Counted from the stretch's first letter, positions 9,947 through 18,784 are shown. The stretch is 32,140 nt of DNA from Erysipelotrichaceae bacterium (GCA_009773735.1 WSYG01000036.1:1-32140), one strand, 5' to 3'. Numbers and translations are program-made. Notes: generated by a model not told the origin, from the letters alone.

Positions 9947-10790
9947 TTAGAGAGTTAACTGCCGATATTGAATCGGAGTTAGCTCTTTTAATTTTTCTTG
10001 AAGTCTTTTTTCATTGTAATAAATAACGTAATCTGAGACAACTTGAATCATTCTTTCTTCAGTAAGATGCTTGAATAAGTAAACAAATTCGGTTTTTAAG
10101 GCACTGAACCAGGACTCAATCGGGACGTTGTCGGCGTAGCTTCCTTTGTAGGAGACACTGTAAATAACGATATTTTATCTAAGAATCTCTGTATACTGTG
10201 CAGAAGTGAATTGATAACCCTGGTCAGAATGAAGGATTAGATTTAATCTTTGATTCGCTGGGACACTCTCAAACGCTTTACTCAAAGTGTCAAATACGAT
10301 CTGATTATCGTTTCTCCGAAACAAAGTATAAGCGATAATCGACTTGTCATAGAGATCCTTGATCGCACAGACATACAGCTTTTTCCCAAGTGGGAAAAGA
10401 TGACTGATGTCGATCGACCATTTCTGATTGGGTCCTGTTGTGCTAACTTGCCATATTTGTATTTCATTTTTCGGATGACGGATTGGACACTGTTCAATCT
10501 CATGTATCGGTATACCGTCCCGTTGGTTAAACAGATGCCGTATACCTTTTTAACATTCATTTGTAAACGTCGAATTCCTTGTCTATTATCCTTTGTATGC
10601 TAGTCCAACACGATTTGGTTGATGGTTGATTCAAACGCCTTATAATCAGGCCTACCTAAGTTAATCCAGTTATAATACCCGTTTCTGGAACACTGGAGCA
10701 CGCGACAGAGTTTCGCAACTGAATATCAGCCCTTTAATCGCTCGATCACTTTATATTTGGATCGAGCTTCCTTAGTTAGGCCATTGCTTT
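9947..10790 (-). pseudogene. IS3-family transposase OrfB, frameshifted
   Basis: Pieces of an rve-type DDE transposase are readable in order. They run from an N-terminal part (RRLQMNVKKVYGI) to KWSIDISH (first Asp), LHSDQGYQFTSAQYTEILR (second Asp) and YADNVPIESWFSALKTE (Glu), ending ELTPIQYRQLTL before TAA 9947-9949. A frameshift separates the part before NQKWSIDI (near 10430) from the rest. An in-frame TAA (10175-10177) interrupts after TEILR. All three catalytic residues survive, but in separate frames, so the gene is dead unless repaired by recoding. Confidence 0.85.
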
Positions 10791-11089
10791 TTTTATGTCT
10801 TCAATCATCCTAATATGTTTGATCAGTTCTTCTTTGTTCATGTCTTCTATTCGAACAAACTTCGGACGACCTTTCATCGTTATTCCTTTGACACTCTTGC
10901 CTCGTTGATCGATGAGTCGTCCGTGTTTCAACTTCATATCCCGCCATTTTCGAATCTTCTTGGGATTACCCAAATCATATTCTCGAGCTAACTCTTTTGA
11001 AGTTTTCGCCCAACTCAGATACAACTCTAGTATTTTCTCTTTCTCTTCAAACGTATACACGCGTATTTTATTGTCTTGCGTTCTTTCAT
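10776..11089 (-). pseudogene. IS3-family OrfA (helix-turn-helix), shifted start
   Basis: The main frame (10776-11060) encodes 94 residues of an IS150-type OrfA: a helix-turn-helix (KILELYLSWAKTSKELAREY, then GNPKKIRKWRDM) and a KEELIKHIRMIEDIKK tail. An AAGGAGG site and ATG lie at 11089, but that ATG is out of frame by one base with the main body. The natural start is therefore lost, and only a GTG at 11060 without its own site remains. This matches the decay of orfB. Confidence 0.75.
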
Positions 11090-11517
11090 TCAGTCCTCCT
11101 TGAGTTTAGCCTATAAAAAAACTAGATTTCAAGTTTCTAATGTGTCCTTTTATTTATCTGTCCCTTTTAGTTAAACTAACTCAAACAACGGGTTTTTGAT
11201 GATTAGCGACCATTTTGACCATACAATGATCAGACAAAACTATTCTTACTGAAAATAGGTTCAAGATGGAGCGGATTAGGAGATTCGAATTACTCCTTAT
11301 CATGGCTTTACCGAGCCTTCAAACCACTAACATTTCCTCGAAAATATTCTACTCTTTTACTGGCTCTTTCATTCTGTATAGTCATTTATATAGTTAGAAG
11401 AATATCAGTATAGTAACGCTATAACATTATGCAAAAGGTCTTCACTATTCTCAAAACATCCCACTTTTGTTTGGGATCATTATAATCTATTAATGTTCAC
11501 TCCCTTTCCGGTTACAG

Positions 11518-11553
11518 CTTTTAGGCTCTTATTAACTGAGAAACGCCTAAAAG
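11518..11553 (+). other. 9-bp hairpin in the HD-GYP upstream region
   Basis: CTTTTAGGC (11518-11526) pairs perfectly with GCCTAAAAG (11545-11553), without a good T-run, about 95 nt before the HD-GYP start. A TTCTACA heptamer (11571-11577) followed after 11 bp by TATGTT (11589) lies just downstream and may be the promoter. The rest of 11163-11517 shows no supported feature. Confidence 0.4.
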
Positions 11554-11648
11554 TTTAAAAGATTCACGACTTCTACACAAATAGATGATATGTTTAATCC
11601 GATAGTTTAGTGTCAAATCCGCAAAGGAACTCAAAGAGAGGTAGCACA

Positions 11649-12911
11649 ATGTCAAAATCTCCACTTATTCGATCATTTACGATATTTAGTCTATTAGCGT
11701 TCATTATTACGGGGGTTATTCTTTCCTCTATAACGTCGCAACACATTAGAAATGATAAGGTCTTTAATCTATATGAAGTCTCCAGAATGGCAATTGATAC
11801 TACTTTTCCTGATCTTGATTTTGATATAGATTCTAATGATATGTTGGCTGTTGAGATCAAAGAAGTCATCGATACCAAAATTCGAAACCACCTTATTGCC
11901 TATGATGTACATTCAATTTCAGTGTTTAATAATCAGAAAAAAATAATTATGACGGATGATCAAACTTTCCTAGAAATCAGCAAAATATCTTACATTTACG
12001 ACCAGTTATTCGTTGAACGCAAGAATTTCATAAAATCGAATACCTTCAACTCAAATGATCCCTCACAACCAAATGCAATGAGTTTCGATCTATATATCCC
12101 CATTACTACCAACTCCAATTCTAATGGTGTTGTAGTTATTCGGTTTTCCGATAGTATAATAACAACTCATGCTAACGAATTGGTGCTTTTAATTGTCATT
12201 ACAATGGTGGGAGGCTTGATTATTTTGTTTGCATTATTGATTGGGATTATGTATAAGACCTCACAAACATTACTAAAACAAAACGATGCTTTGAAACTAA
12301 AAAATGAAGAACTGGAATCAGCAAACAAGACAATTGATAAAGCCTATGTTAATACTGTCATCGCAATTTCAAACGCAGTAGATGCCCGAGACCCTTATAC
12401 CGCAGGTCACTCATCAAGAGTATCAACAATATCATTAGCGATCGCAAAAGTAATTAACCTATCAGAAGATGATATAAAGACTTTGGAATATGCTACTCTA
12501 TTTCATGACATAGGAAAAATTGGAATTTCAGATGCAATTTTAAACAAGGCTGGGAAACTCAATGATGAGGAATACGCTCAAATGAAGAAACACCCCGAAA
12601 TAGGGATCAATATTCTGTCAGGAATTGAGTTTCTCGAAAAATCATTATCTATTATAAAACATCACCACGAAAGATTTGATGGGAGAGGTTATCCGGATGG
12701 GTTAGTGGGAGATGAGATCCCATTAGGTTCTCGAATCGTGGCAATTGCGGATACCTTTGATGCCATGACTACTGATCGGCCATATCGAAAAGGGGTAAGT
12801 TCATCGGTTGCTATTTCTGAAATCATTAAGAACAGCGGATCTCAGTTCGATGGTAGTTTAGTTGATTCTTTTTTGAAAATTGATCTCATTGAAGTATTAA
12901 ATCGCAGTTGA
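11649..12911 (+). CDS. Membrane-bound HD-GYP cyclic di-GMP phosphodiesterase
   Basis: The 420-residue protein has an N-terminal membrane helix (about 10-30), an extracytoplasmic sensor region, a second helix (about 180-205) and a short coiled coil. A complete HD-GYP domain follows (about 230-410), with HDIGKIGI and HHHERFDGRGYPDGL. HD-GYP enzymes hydrolyse cyclic di-GMP, so a signal sensed outside the cell probably lowers the messenger. The start at 11649 is chosen because GAGAGGT lies 7 nt before it; the earlier ATG at 11610 has no site. It stands alone, ended by its own terminator. The ligand of the sensor part is unknown. Confidence 0.92.
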   Translation: MSKSPLIRSFTIFSLLAFIITGVILSSITSQHIRNDKVFNLYEVSRMAIDTTFPDLDFDIDSNDMLAVEIKEVIDTKIRNHLIAYDVHSISVFNNQKKIIMTDDQTFLEISKISYIYDQLFVERKNFIKSNTFNSNDPSQPNAMSFDLYIPITTNSNSNGVVVIRFSDSIITTHANELVLLIVITMVGGLIILFALLIGIMYKTSQTLLKQNDALKLKNEELESANKTIDKAYVNTVIAISNAVDARDPYTAGHSSRVSTISLAIAKVINLSEDDIKTLEYATLFHDIGKIGISDAILNKAGKLNDEEYAQMKKHPEIGINILSGIEFLEKSLSIIKHHHERFDGRGYPDGLVGDEIPLGSRIVAIADTFDAMTTDRPYRKGVSSSVAISEIIKNSGSQFDGSLVDSFLKIDLIEVLNRS

Positions 12912-12933
12912 TTAAACATTCGCCTTAGGTCAT

Positions 12934-12975
12934 AAAAAAGCAATGAGATTTCTTAGATGTTCCATTGCTTTTTTT
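12934..12975. terminator. Bidirectional terminator between convergent genes
   Basis: A perfect 12-bp stem AAAAAAGCAATG (12934-12945) with CATTGCTTTTTT (12963-12974) provides T-runs on both strands. It serves both the HD-GYP gene and the converging SHOCT gene. Confidence 0.9.
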
Positions 12976-12990
12976 AGCTGATTATTGTGA

Positions 12991-13257
12991 TTACTTTAAA
13001 TCCTTTAGAATCTGGTCATATTGGTCTTTGGTAATCTCACCCTTAGCGTATCGATTCTTTGCGATTTCAACCGCTGAGCTATTTGATGACCCATTGCGTT
13101 CAACATAATGGCTCTTTGTCGAACGATTAACTAAAGCCACAACACCAATTATGATCAATACGATAATCAATAACCAAATAAATCCACCAAACCATCCAAA
13201 CCCACTCATCATTCCAAAACCATTGCCCCACCCAAAACTTCCGAATCCGCCCATCAT
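12991..13257 (-). CDS. Small Gly/Met-rich membrane protein with SHOCT domain
   Basis: The 88-residue product starts with a Gly/Met/Phe-rich stretch, has one membrane helix (about 25-45) and ends with a SHOCT motif (IAKNRYAKGEITKDQYDQI). The start at 13257 is preferred over 13332 because AGAGGA lies 7 nt upstream and the extra residues are unlike the family. SHOCT is a short module often found near membrane segments; its function is unknown. Its C-terminus is clearly related to that of the Met-rich protein at 15032-15679. This suggests both act at the membrane in metal handling (inference). Bases 13258-13496 hold a likely promoter region, with no further gene. Confidence 0.7.
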   Translation of the reverse strand: MMGGFGSFGWGNGFGMMSGFGWFGGFIWLLIIVLIIIGVVALVNRSTKSHYVERNGSSNSSAVEIAKNRYAKGEITKDQYDQILKDLK

Positions 13258-13496
13258 ACTGTTTTCCTCTGGCGATTCAATCCTCATCTCGAGATGTTTG
13301 GACTTCGCCGTTTCTTTCTTTAATAAACACAAGTTTGTGTTTCTAAACCGATCATAACACCAACATGTGACGAAAGTGTGATGAATGCCTTATGTTGAAA
13401 ATTTTACCTCAAATTCTGGTTTCAATCAAAATGAGGTGTTGCATAGACAAGTTTACACTTTTGAATATAAACCAAATCGATTCATCCTAACTAAAG

Positions 13497-13533
13497 AAAG
13501 TAGTTGACCTTGAATTGATCAACTACTTTTATT
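13497..13533. terminator. Hairpin terminator downstream of the FTR1-type gene
   Basis: An 11-bp perfect stem AAAGTAGTTGA (13497-13507) with TCAACTACTTT (13519-13529) lies 54 nt past the permease stop. The T-run is short on the minus strand and somewhat better on the plus strand. Confidence 0.65.
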
Positions 13534-13583
13534 CCAATACAGGTTTTTTATTCTTGAAACTCTATATCGATTATCTAGTTTGT

Positions 13584-14402
13584 TTAATATTTCTTACGTA
13601 AATTCTTCCAAACCAAAGTCATTCCAACAATATATCCATAATGTAGAATTAACTGAATCCATTCTGGCTTTGAATACCAACCAAACAAGACATACAGAGG
13701 AATACCCAAAACCCCTTCTTTGTGGTTAAAGACTGTACCAGATAAGTCAAATGCCTTCGTGAAGATGAAATTGTCACCACTTATTACAGACAATGCTTTT
13801 AAAGCTGACAAGCCTTCATGAACCGCATATCCAAGTAGGAATCCAGCCTGTAGAATCAGATAAACAAGTGTTATGTTGAACAAGATTCTTAGATTGATTT
13901 TAACCATGGACTTATAGATCAACACAGATAGGATTAGTGCTAATGAAATTCCCAGTCCTATTGAGGCTAAAGCGTATTGTCCAGCAAAGGTGAATATGGC
14001 GATTTCAGAGCCTTCTCTTACCACCATGATGAAAGCAACACTGAACAAACCGGCTTTCGATAAACTCTGCTTAACTTGGTTCTGAACTTCAACAACCATG
14101 TTGCTTCCGTGTTTAATCATCCAATAGATAAACGTGGTCACAAATATCAATGCAACGATACTAGCTCCACTTTCCCAGATTTTCGCAATCTCTTCCGTTT
14201 TCTGAATGGCAGATGAAACAGCATACAACGCTCCCCCAATAACAAAAGAGGCTAGGACACCCGCCATAGTTCCATTGTAGACAAACTTCTTATACTCATT
14301 CCTATTTGTTTGAGATAGGTATTGAAGTATGATCGTAACAATCAAGAATGCTTCCAACCCTTCTCTAAAACCCATAATCAATCCTGGGATAAATGTATCC
14401 AT
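13584..14402 (-). CDS. FTR1-family iron permease
   Basis: The 272-residue membrane protein has about seven hydrophobic helices and both REGxE iron-path motifs of the FTR1/EfeU family: FREGLEA near residue 13 and VVREGSEIAIF near residue 130. FTR1 permeases carry ferric iron, in many bacteria together with a copper- or cupredoxin-dependent oxidation step, which fits its place beside copper genes. It reads alone on the minus strand. The ribosome binding site is weak. On that strand a plausible TATAAT with TTTACA lies in 14480-14515. Metal specificity is inferred from the motifs. Confidence 0.85.
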   Translation of the reverse strand: MDTFIPGLIMGFREGLEAFLIVTIILQYLSQTNRNEYKKFVYNGTMAGVLASFVIGGALYAVSSAIQKTEEIAKIWESGASIVALIFVTTFIYWMIKHGSNMVVEVQNQVKQSLSKAGLFSVAFIMVVREGSEIAIFTFAGQYALASIGLGISLALILSVLIYKSMVKINLRILFNITLVYLILQAGFLLGYAVHEGLSALKALSVISGDNFIFTKAFDLSGTVFNHKEGVLGIPLYVLFGWYSKPEWIQLILHYGYIVGMTLVWKNLRKKY

Positions 14403-14751
14403 TTCAATCTCATGTTCTTTCTTTCAAAGCACATCCTACTATCCAAATCAGTCGTTCCCTAAGATTGGGATCATAATTTTATCGAAGCCTGTTTATTATA
14501 AATCATCTAAATGAATTTGTGTAATTTACTATCTTCTAACAAATGTAATCACATTTGACCAATTCAAAATTCATTCACCAACGCTGTCCAACAATAACGA
14601 TTCTAACCGCATTTCTAAGTGTACAGAATCACCATTAAGCTTTCTATATCAAACTATCCGCTTAACATTAAACTCGTCTTTAAAGGCTCTAAAACGCCCC
14701 ATATTCAATCCGATTTAAGCACCATTACTTTCTTCTAATTGTTAATTTCTC

Positions 14752-14786
14752 TTCTACACACTTTCTACATATCAATCCTTTATATT
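14752..14786 (+). promoter_or_regulatory. Response-regulator box A and promoter of the microprotein
   Basis: Two direct repeats TTCTACA (14752-14758 and 14763-14769) start 11 bp apart. After exactly 11 bp comes a TATATT -10 box (14781-14786). No proper -35 is present, as expected of an OmpR-class activated promoter. The same layout occurs upstream of cueP and copA, so the response regulator at 18061-18762 is the likely activator (inference). Confidence 0.75.
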
Positions 14787-14815
14787 AAAGGTGTCGAAAG
14801 ACAAGGAGGTATTCA

Positions 14816-14911
14816 ATGCTTGGTTTAGCACTAGCAAATTGCATTCATTCCTGTGGGCTTCACGGGCAAGAATTAGCTGCTTGTATTCAGATGATGATCA
14901 AAGGATTCTAA
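14816..14911 (+). CDS. 31-residue Cys/His microprotein
   Basis: This short gene has a complete set of signals: the box A promoter, AAGGAGG (14803-14809) 6 nt before the ATG, 31 codons, and its own terminator 35 nt after the stop. The peptide contains three cysteines (9, 13, 23) and two histidines (11, 16) in the segment NCIHSCGLHGQELAACIQ, enough to bind a soft metal. It has no signal peptide, although the N-terminus MLGLALAN is mildly hydrophobic. It resembles no family I know. The promoter shared with cueP and copA suggests a copper-bound peptide, possibly a buffer or a regulator. Confidence 0.7.
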   Translation: MLGLALANCIHSCGLHGQELAACIQMMIKGF

Positions 14912-14946
14912 AAAGATTACACTCTTGATTATTCACTAACTACGAG

Positions 14947-14977
14947 AAAGAGTTTATGCAAAATAAACTCTTTTTTG
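14947..14977 (+). terminator. Terminator of the microprotein gene
   Basis: A 10-bp perfect stem AAAGAGTTTA (14947-14956) with TAAACTCTTT (14964-14973) continues into a T-run to 14976. Confidence 0.88.
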
Positions 14978-14993
14978 TTTATGATTCAAAAAG

Positions 14994-15020
14994 AAAACTA
15001 GGAATTTTAATCCTAGTTTT
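14994..15020 (-). terminator. Terminator of the cueP operon
   Basis: A 10-bp perfect stem AAAACTAGGA (14994-15003) with TCCTAGTTTT (15011-15020) gives, on the minus strand, a T-rich tail. It lies 12 nt past the stop of the last cueP-operon gene and is converging with the microprotein terminator. Confidence 0.85.
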
Positions 15021-15031
15021 GATGTCTAAAT

Positions 15032-15679
15032 TTACTTAAGGTGTTCACTCATCCTTAAGAATTCTTCATGAGTAATCTCACCATGTGCGTATCTTGTCTT
15101 TAATATATTCAATGCATCACTTCCTGAGCTACTACTTTTCTGTTTTGATGATCGAGTTACTAGATAAGCAATACCGATAATGAGTGCTACAAGACCTAAC
15201 AGTCCTGCAACCATCCAACCCACCGCATAACCGCTCATCATGCTGCCATAACCCACATAATTTTCATTCTGGGGGAAATAACCATATCCGCCCATCATGC
15301 CGCCACCAAAGGACATCATGCCGCCGGCTCCCATGAATGTCATCATGGTAATGGGGACACCTGCCAGATAGTTATATCCTACTCGTATATGTACATTCGT
15401 TAAATTGGCAGATCCATCACCACCTAAGGCGATATCCATTCGATCATGAACTGCAGTGTTTCCTACGACTTGCTCCATTACGGAATCACCAAGTTCTTCA
15501 AGTTTGGCAGACGTTACTTTAGAAATGTTGATGGGATCCGTGGTGGCTATGTTTTGGTCCTGTCTTATTTCAGCAATAATTGTTTCTACACTTTTGAGAT
15601 CCATGCTATCAGCTTTGACACTGAGCACAGGTAACATCAACAATCCTAATATAAACGCAAATGAAACAAATTTTTTCAT
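15032..15679 (-). CDS. Secreted/membrane Met-rich protein with SHOCT domain
   Basis: The 215-residue product has a signal peptide (cleavage after about VKA), an extracytoplasmic region and a Met/Gly-rich patch (MGAGGMMSFGGGMMGG) of the kind that binds Cu(I). A membrane helix (about 165-190) and a C-terminal SHOCT motif (ILKTRYAHGEITHEEFLRM) follow. The start at 15679 has AAGGAGC 6 nt upstream; the longer frame from 15721 overlaps the preceding gene's end region and lacks a site. Last in the operon after cueP and an HMA protein, it probably takes part in extracytoplasmic copper binding. Its fold is unknown. Confidence 0.75.
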   Translation of the reverse strand: MKKFVSFAFILGLLMLPVLSVKADSMDLKSVETIIAEIRQDQNIATTDPINISKVTSAKLEELGDSVMEQVVGNTAVHDRMDIALGGDGSANLTNVHIRVGYNYLAGVPITMMTFMGAGGMMSFGGGMMGGYGYFPQNENYVGYGSMMSGYAVGWMVAGLLGLVALIIGIAYLVTRSSKQKSSSSGSDALNILKTRYAHGEITHEEFLRMSEHLK

Positions 15680-15724
15680 TTTTGCTCCTTCCGAGCACTT
15701 CACTCCAACCACAACATACACTTG

Positions 15725-15934
15725 TTAGTTAATATTTACTACTTTATAGCCCGCTTTTTCAACCGCCTTAGTAAGCACGATGTTGGAAACATCGCTTTTA
15801 AGCACGACAATCGCTGTTTTATCACCAATACTAACCTTGACATCGATCACTTCTTTTATCCCGAAAAGTTCAATATTGACTAACCCAGCACAGTGACTAC
15901 AATGCATCCCTTCAATGAAGATGGTTTTTTTCAT
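15725..15934 (-). CDS. CopZ-like heavy-metal-associated (HMA) protein
   Basis: The 69-residue protein is a single HMA domain with GMHCSHC (Cys12, Cys15), as in copper chaperones. The ATG at 15934 is preferred over a GTG two codons earlier, based on AAAGGA spacing. It lies between cueP and the Met-rich SHOCT gene in one operon (gaps 33 and 45 nt). It lacks a signal peptide, so it acts in the cytoplasm. It differs from the second HMA chaperone (18816-19022), so the cluster has two such proteins. Confidence 0.85.
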   Translation of the reverse strand: MKKTIFIEGMHCSHCAGLVNIELFGIKEVIDVKVSIGDKTAIVVLKSDVSNIVLTKAVEKAGYKVVNIN

Positions 15935-15967
15935 GTTCACTTTCCTTTGTATTTGCAGTTGTTCATT

Positions 15968-16549
15968 TTATGACAACTTTAACGGCGTTGTGATGCAGGT
16001 ATCGCTCTTAGTAAACGTTGTTAGTGGTTTTGATACAGTGGTTCCATTATAGTTAATCGTTAAGGTAGCCTCAATGTCTCGGGGTAACCATAAACCAATA
16101 AAGCCGGAATTCATACTTTTAACTTTTTGATTCATGATAACCGTGCCATCCTTTTTAACGATCGAAATCTCAAATTCCTTATTGAATAATTCTCCCCGGC
16201 ACGATACTAAATTGTGGGTCTGGCAAGGATGAATCTCATTAAGATACGGCGCGAAAGAAACATAGAATTCACTTTTAGGCAATTGAAAATCATATTGTTT
16301 TTCATTGTCATAAAGAATCAAAGTCGTGGACGTTATAGAGGCATTCAACCCATATTTCTCATCAGTGACACTATCGAGTTTATTCACCATTTCTTTGACA
16401 GACAATCCATTCAAACCATACTTTGTAAGCATTTGGGTCTTCGCTTCACTTGACGCATTAAAAAGAGTGGGTAGAAAAAAAGCAGAGATTAAAACTAGGA
16501 TTGAAACTGCAGCGATAATTAACTTCGTCTTTATCTTATTCGCTTTCAT
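15968..16549 (-). CDS. cueP: CueP-family periplasmic-type copper-binding protein
   Basis: The 193-residue product has a membrane-anchor or signal segment (about 8-28), followed by the CueP signature: HPCQTHNLVSCRGELF, then GFIGLWLPRD and the C-terminal TTFTKSDTCITTPLKL. In Salmonella CueP binds copper in the periplasm; here it would be tethered outside the membrane. The start at 16549 (AAAGG 5 nt upstream) is preferred. The ATG at 16588 would begin about 12 nt after the predicted transcription start. It leads the operon controlled by box B. Confidence 0.88.
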   Translation of the reverse strand: MKANKIKTKLIIAAVSILVLISAFFLPTLFNASSEAKTQMLTKYGLNGLSVKEMVNKLDSVTDEKYGLNASITSTTLILYDNEKQYDFQLPKSEFYVSFAPYLNEIHPCQTHNLVSCRGELFNKEFEISIVKKDGTVIMNQKVKSMNSGFIGLWLPRDIEATLTINYNGTTVSKPLTTFTKSDTCITTPLKLS

Positions 16550-16606
16550 AGAAACCTTTCTGGTGATACCTTGTCCATTCAACATCATGGATCACCTTGT
16601 ATCTGT

Positions 16607-16641
16607 ATTGTAAGCGGTAGGTTTGTAGAATTTATGTAGAA
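16607..16641 (-). promoter_or_regulatory. Response-regulator box B and cueP promoter
   Basis: On the minus strand two TTCTACA repeats (16641-16635 and 16630-16624) are 11 bp apart. After exactly 11 bp comes TACAAT (16612-16607). This is the same layout as boxes A and C. It abuts the terminator of the kinase gene. Confidence 0.8.
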
Positions 16642-16669
16642 AAAGAAATCTCGTTTTGAGATTTCTTTT
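16641..16669 (-). terminator. Terminator of the copA-kinase operon
   Basis: A perfect 12-bp stem AAAAGAAATCTC (16641-16652) with GAGATTTCTTTT (16658-16669) lies 3 nt past the kinase stop and shares one base with box B. Confidence 0.85.
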
Positions 16670-16671
16670 GG

Positions 16672-18060
16672 TTACTTTGGCAAAACCACTATGAAACTAC
16701 TGCCTACGCCCACTTCACTTTCGACTTGGATGTCTCCTTTATGGGCTTCAATGATACTTTTGACGATGGTTAACCCGATACCCGATCCACCAGTTGATCT
16801 GTTACGCGACTTATCCGCACGATAGAATCGCTCAAAGATGTAGGGCAATTCATCGGCTGAAATCCCACTGCCATTATCGCTCACTTTCACCATCACATCA
16901 TCGATTGTTTCATCAAACTCAATCGTAATGTTTCCATGAGCTTGAGTATATTTGATGGCATTGGTTAGAAGATTGATCATGACTTGCGTCATTCTTGATT
17001 CATCGACACTCAGTGATTCGCATTCCCCTTTGATCGTTACAACCATTTCTTTTTCATGAATTTGATGTTCAAGTTTTTTGACGACCTGCTTAGCAAGATC
17101 AACGAGATCCACTTTGGTTTTATCCAATTTTAAGTTCCCATCTTCCAAGATCGCTAAGCTTTCTAAGTCTTTAACAATGTTGGTTATTCGAAGCACCTCT
17201 TCATAACTGCTTTTAAGGCGTTCAGGTGAAGGTTCTATAATCCCATCCAACATTGCTTCAATGGTTATTCTTAAGGTTGTAAGAGGGGTACGAAGCTCAT
17301 GAGCCACATCTGACGTTAATTGTTTCTTCAAATTATCTTGTTTATCCAAAGAACTTGCCAATTGATTGACGGACTCAATTAAGTTATCCACTTCAGATAA
17401 ATTCGATCTGTCTTTGATTCTGATCTTATAATCTCCTTGAGAAATCTGACTCGTCGCATTGATCGTTTTCAGGATCGGTGAACTGATCCGTTTGGCAATC
17501 AGTGATCCTAGGATAATCGAAACTAAAAGTGAGATCGCACCCACAATTAAAAGGATTGAACTCAATTGATTCAAGAAATCGAAATCATTATCCGAGTAAA
17601 AATAAGGTCCAAAATACGTGACATTCACTCGCCCAATCTGATTTCCCATCAGTTCAATCGAAAAGTCAGAATCACTGAATTTTCCACTTGTCCCAGGAAA
17701 CTTTGTAAGCATCTGATGTGTTATGTCTTCTTTGATTTGGACACACACAGACATATCCCAGATTTCCGCATCCCACACGGTTTGGTCTGAATCATTGTAT
17801 ACCTTGATGATGTACCCATCATATAAGGCATACATTCCAATCGTATGAACATAGTCAACATTCCACATTTGAGTATCCGGATTATATTGTTGTCCTAAAC
17901 TATAGACAATTTCATTGAGTGTAGAGACTTGTTGTTTCGTAATATACGATTTAAATTGCTGGTTAATAAAGTAACTTGAGAGCGAACTAATGATCGCAAT
18001 AAGCACCAATGCCACAGCGGCTATCGATAATGTTAACCTTGATCGCAAACTCCCTTTCAT
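16672..18060 (-). CDS. Sensor histidine kinase of the copper module
   Basis: The 462-residue protein has two membrane helices (about 10-32 and 165-190) around an extracytoplasmic sensor region of about 130 residues, then HAMP. The HisKA phospho-acceptor is VAHELRTPLTTLR (His about 254). The ATP-binding boxes are NLLTNAIKYT, DNGSGI, FERFYRADKSRN and GSGIGL. It phosphorylates the response regulator encoded directly before it; the stop and start are adjacent (TAAATG). The sensor region contains one Cys and several Met, His and acidic residues, but no classical copper site is recognised. Copper sensing is inferred from context. Confidence 0.92.
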   Translation of the reverse strand: MKGSLRSRLTLSIAAVALVLIAIISSLSSYFINQQFKSYITKQQVSTLNEIVYSLGQQYNPDTQMWNVDYVHTIGMYALYDGYIIKVYNDSDQTVWDAEIWDMSVCVQIKEDITHQMLTKFPGTSGKFSDSDFSIELMGNQIGRVNVTYFGPYFYSDNDFDFLNQLSSILLIVGAISLLVSIILGSLIAKRISSPILKTINATSQISQGDYKIRIKDRSNLSEVDNLIESVNQLASSLDKQDNLKKQLTSDVAHELRTPLTTLRITIEAMLDGIIEPSPERLKSSYEEVLRITNIVKDLESLAILEDGNLKLDKTKVDLVDLAKQVVKKLEHQIHEKEMVVTIKGECESLSVDESRMTQVMINLLTNAIKYTQAHGNITIEFDETIDDVMVKVSDNGSGISADELPYIFERFYRADKSRNRSTGGSGIGLTIVKSIIEAHKGDIQVESEVGVGSSFIVVLPK

Positions 18061-18762
18061 TTATTGACCTCCAAACTTGTAACCGATGCCATGCACTGTA
18101 AGGATATACGTTGGATTTTTCGGATCAGTTTCTATCTTCTGTCGAATGTTTTTGATATGGCTATCCACAGCCCGATCGAAACCTTCGAAATCTTGACCTA
18201 AAGCAATCTGGATCAATTCATCACGGGTAAATGTTTTATTCGGGAATTTGATGAGTGAGATAAAAATCTTGTATTCATTGGGTGTAAAACTGACTGGTTC
18301 AAGTTTCTTCAAAACAATACGATTTTCGAAATCGATGATCAAATCATTATCACCGAACTTACTCTTTTGAAATAATGGAACCAGATCACTTTTAGATCGT
18401 CGAAGTACAGCTTCAACCCGGACATACAGTTCCTTCAGTCCGAAGGGTTTCGTGATATAGTCATCTGCACCATAATCAAAACCATTAACAAGATCTGCTT
18501 CTGTTACTTTGGCTGTCAACATGATAATAGGAACCCTTGAAGTTTGTCTCATTTTGACACAAAGTTCCTCACCTGAGATTCCCGGTAACATCAAATCCAA
18601 TAAAACTAAGGTGATCGAGTTTCTTTTAAACAACTCAAAACCAAGCTCACCGGTTTCGGCAGAGAGGATGTTATATCCTTTCGTTTCCAAGAACGCTTTA
18701 ACGATCTCAATGATTTTTACTTCATCATCTATAATTAGTATCGTTGGTTTATTATTCATCAT
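18061..18762 (-). CDS. OmpR-family response regulator
   Basis: The 233-residue protein has a receiver domain with the acidic pocket DDE, phospho-acceptor Asp in LVLLDLMLPG, conserved Thr in MLTA and Lys in KPFG. An OmpR/PhoB winged helix follows (FTPNEYKIFISLIKF to DSHIKNIRQKIE...VHGIGYKF). GGAGGT precedes the ATG. It lies in the copA operon before the kinase. The direct heptamer repeats of boxes A-C, one DNA turn apart, are the kind of site that OmpR-class dimers bind head to tail, so it probably activates those three promoters, including its own. Confidence 0.92.
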   Translation of the reverse strand: MMNNKPTILIIDDEVKIIEIVKAFLETKGYNILSAETGELGFELFKRNSITLVLLDLMLPGISGEELCVKMRQTSRVPIIMLTAKVTEADLVNGFDYGADDYITKPFGLKELYVRVEAVLRRSKSDLVPLFQKSKFGDNDLIIDFENRIVLKKLEPVSFTPNEYKIFISLIKFPNKTFTRDELIQIALGQDFEGFDRAVDSHIKNIRQKIETDPKNPTYILTVHGIGYKFGGQ

Positions 18763-18784
18763 CCGTTACCTCCAAAAGGCTAAA

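Larger units (their letters stand above)
9925..11162 (-). mobile_element. Decayed IS3-family (IS150-like) insertion sequence
   Basis: Imperfect terminal inverted repeats of about 27 bp (9925-9951 and 11136-11162, roughly 21 matches, sharing GACAG...ATTAGA) bound a 1.24-kb segment. It holds orfA and a frameshifted DDE orfB in IS3 order on the minus strand. The size and the orfB text fit the IS150 group. A clear target duplication was not found. Several lesions in the transposase show that the copy cannot move by itself. Confidence 0.85.

Noticed and set aside
10250-10603. Plus-strand frame of 117 codons in the IS
   Set aside because: Antisense shadow of the decayed OrfB, whose minus-strand text matches the DDE transposase.
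13333-13400. Direct TCACAC/TCACAT repeats before the SHOCT gene as a further regulator box
   Set aside because: Sequence differs from TTCTACA and the -10 spacing does not fit boxes A-C; too weak to claim.
15446-15728. Plus-strand frames opposite the Met-rich SHOCT gene
   Set aside because: No start signals and opposite to a gene with signal peptide, membrane helix and SHOCT motif.
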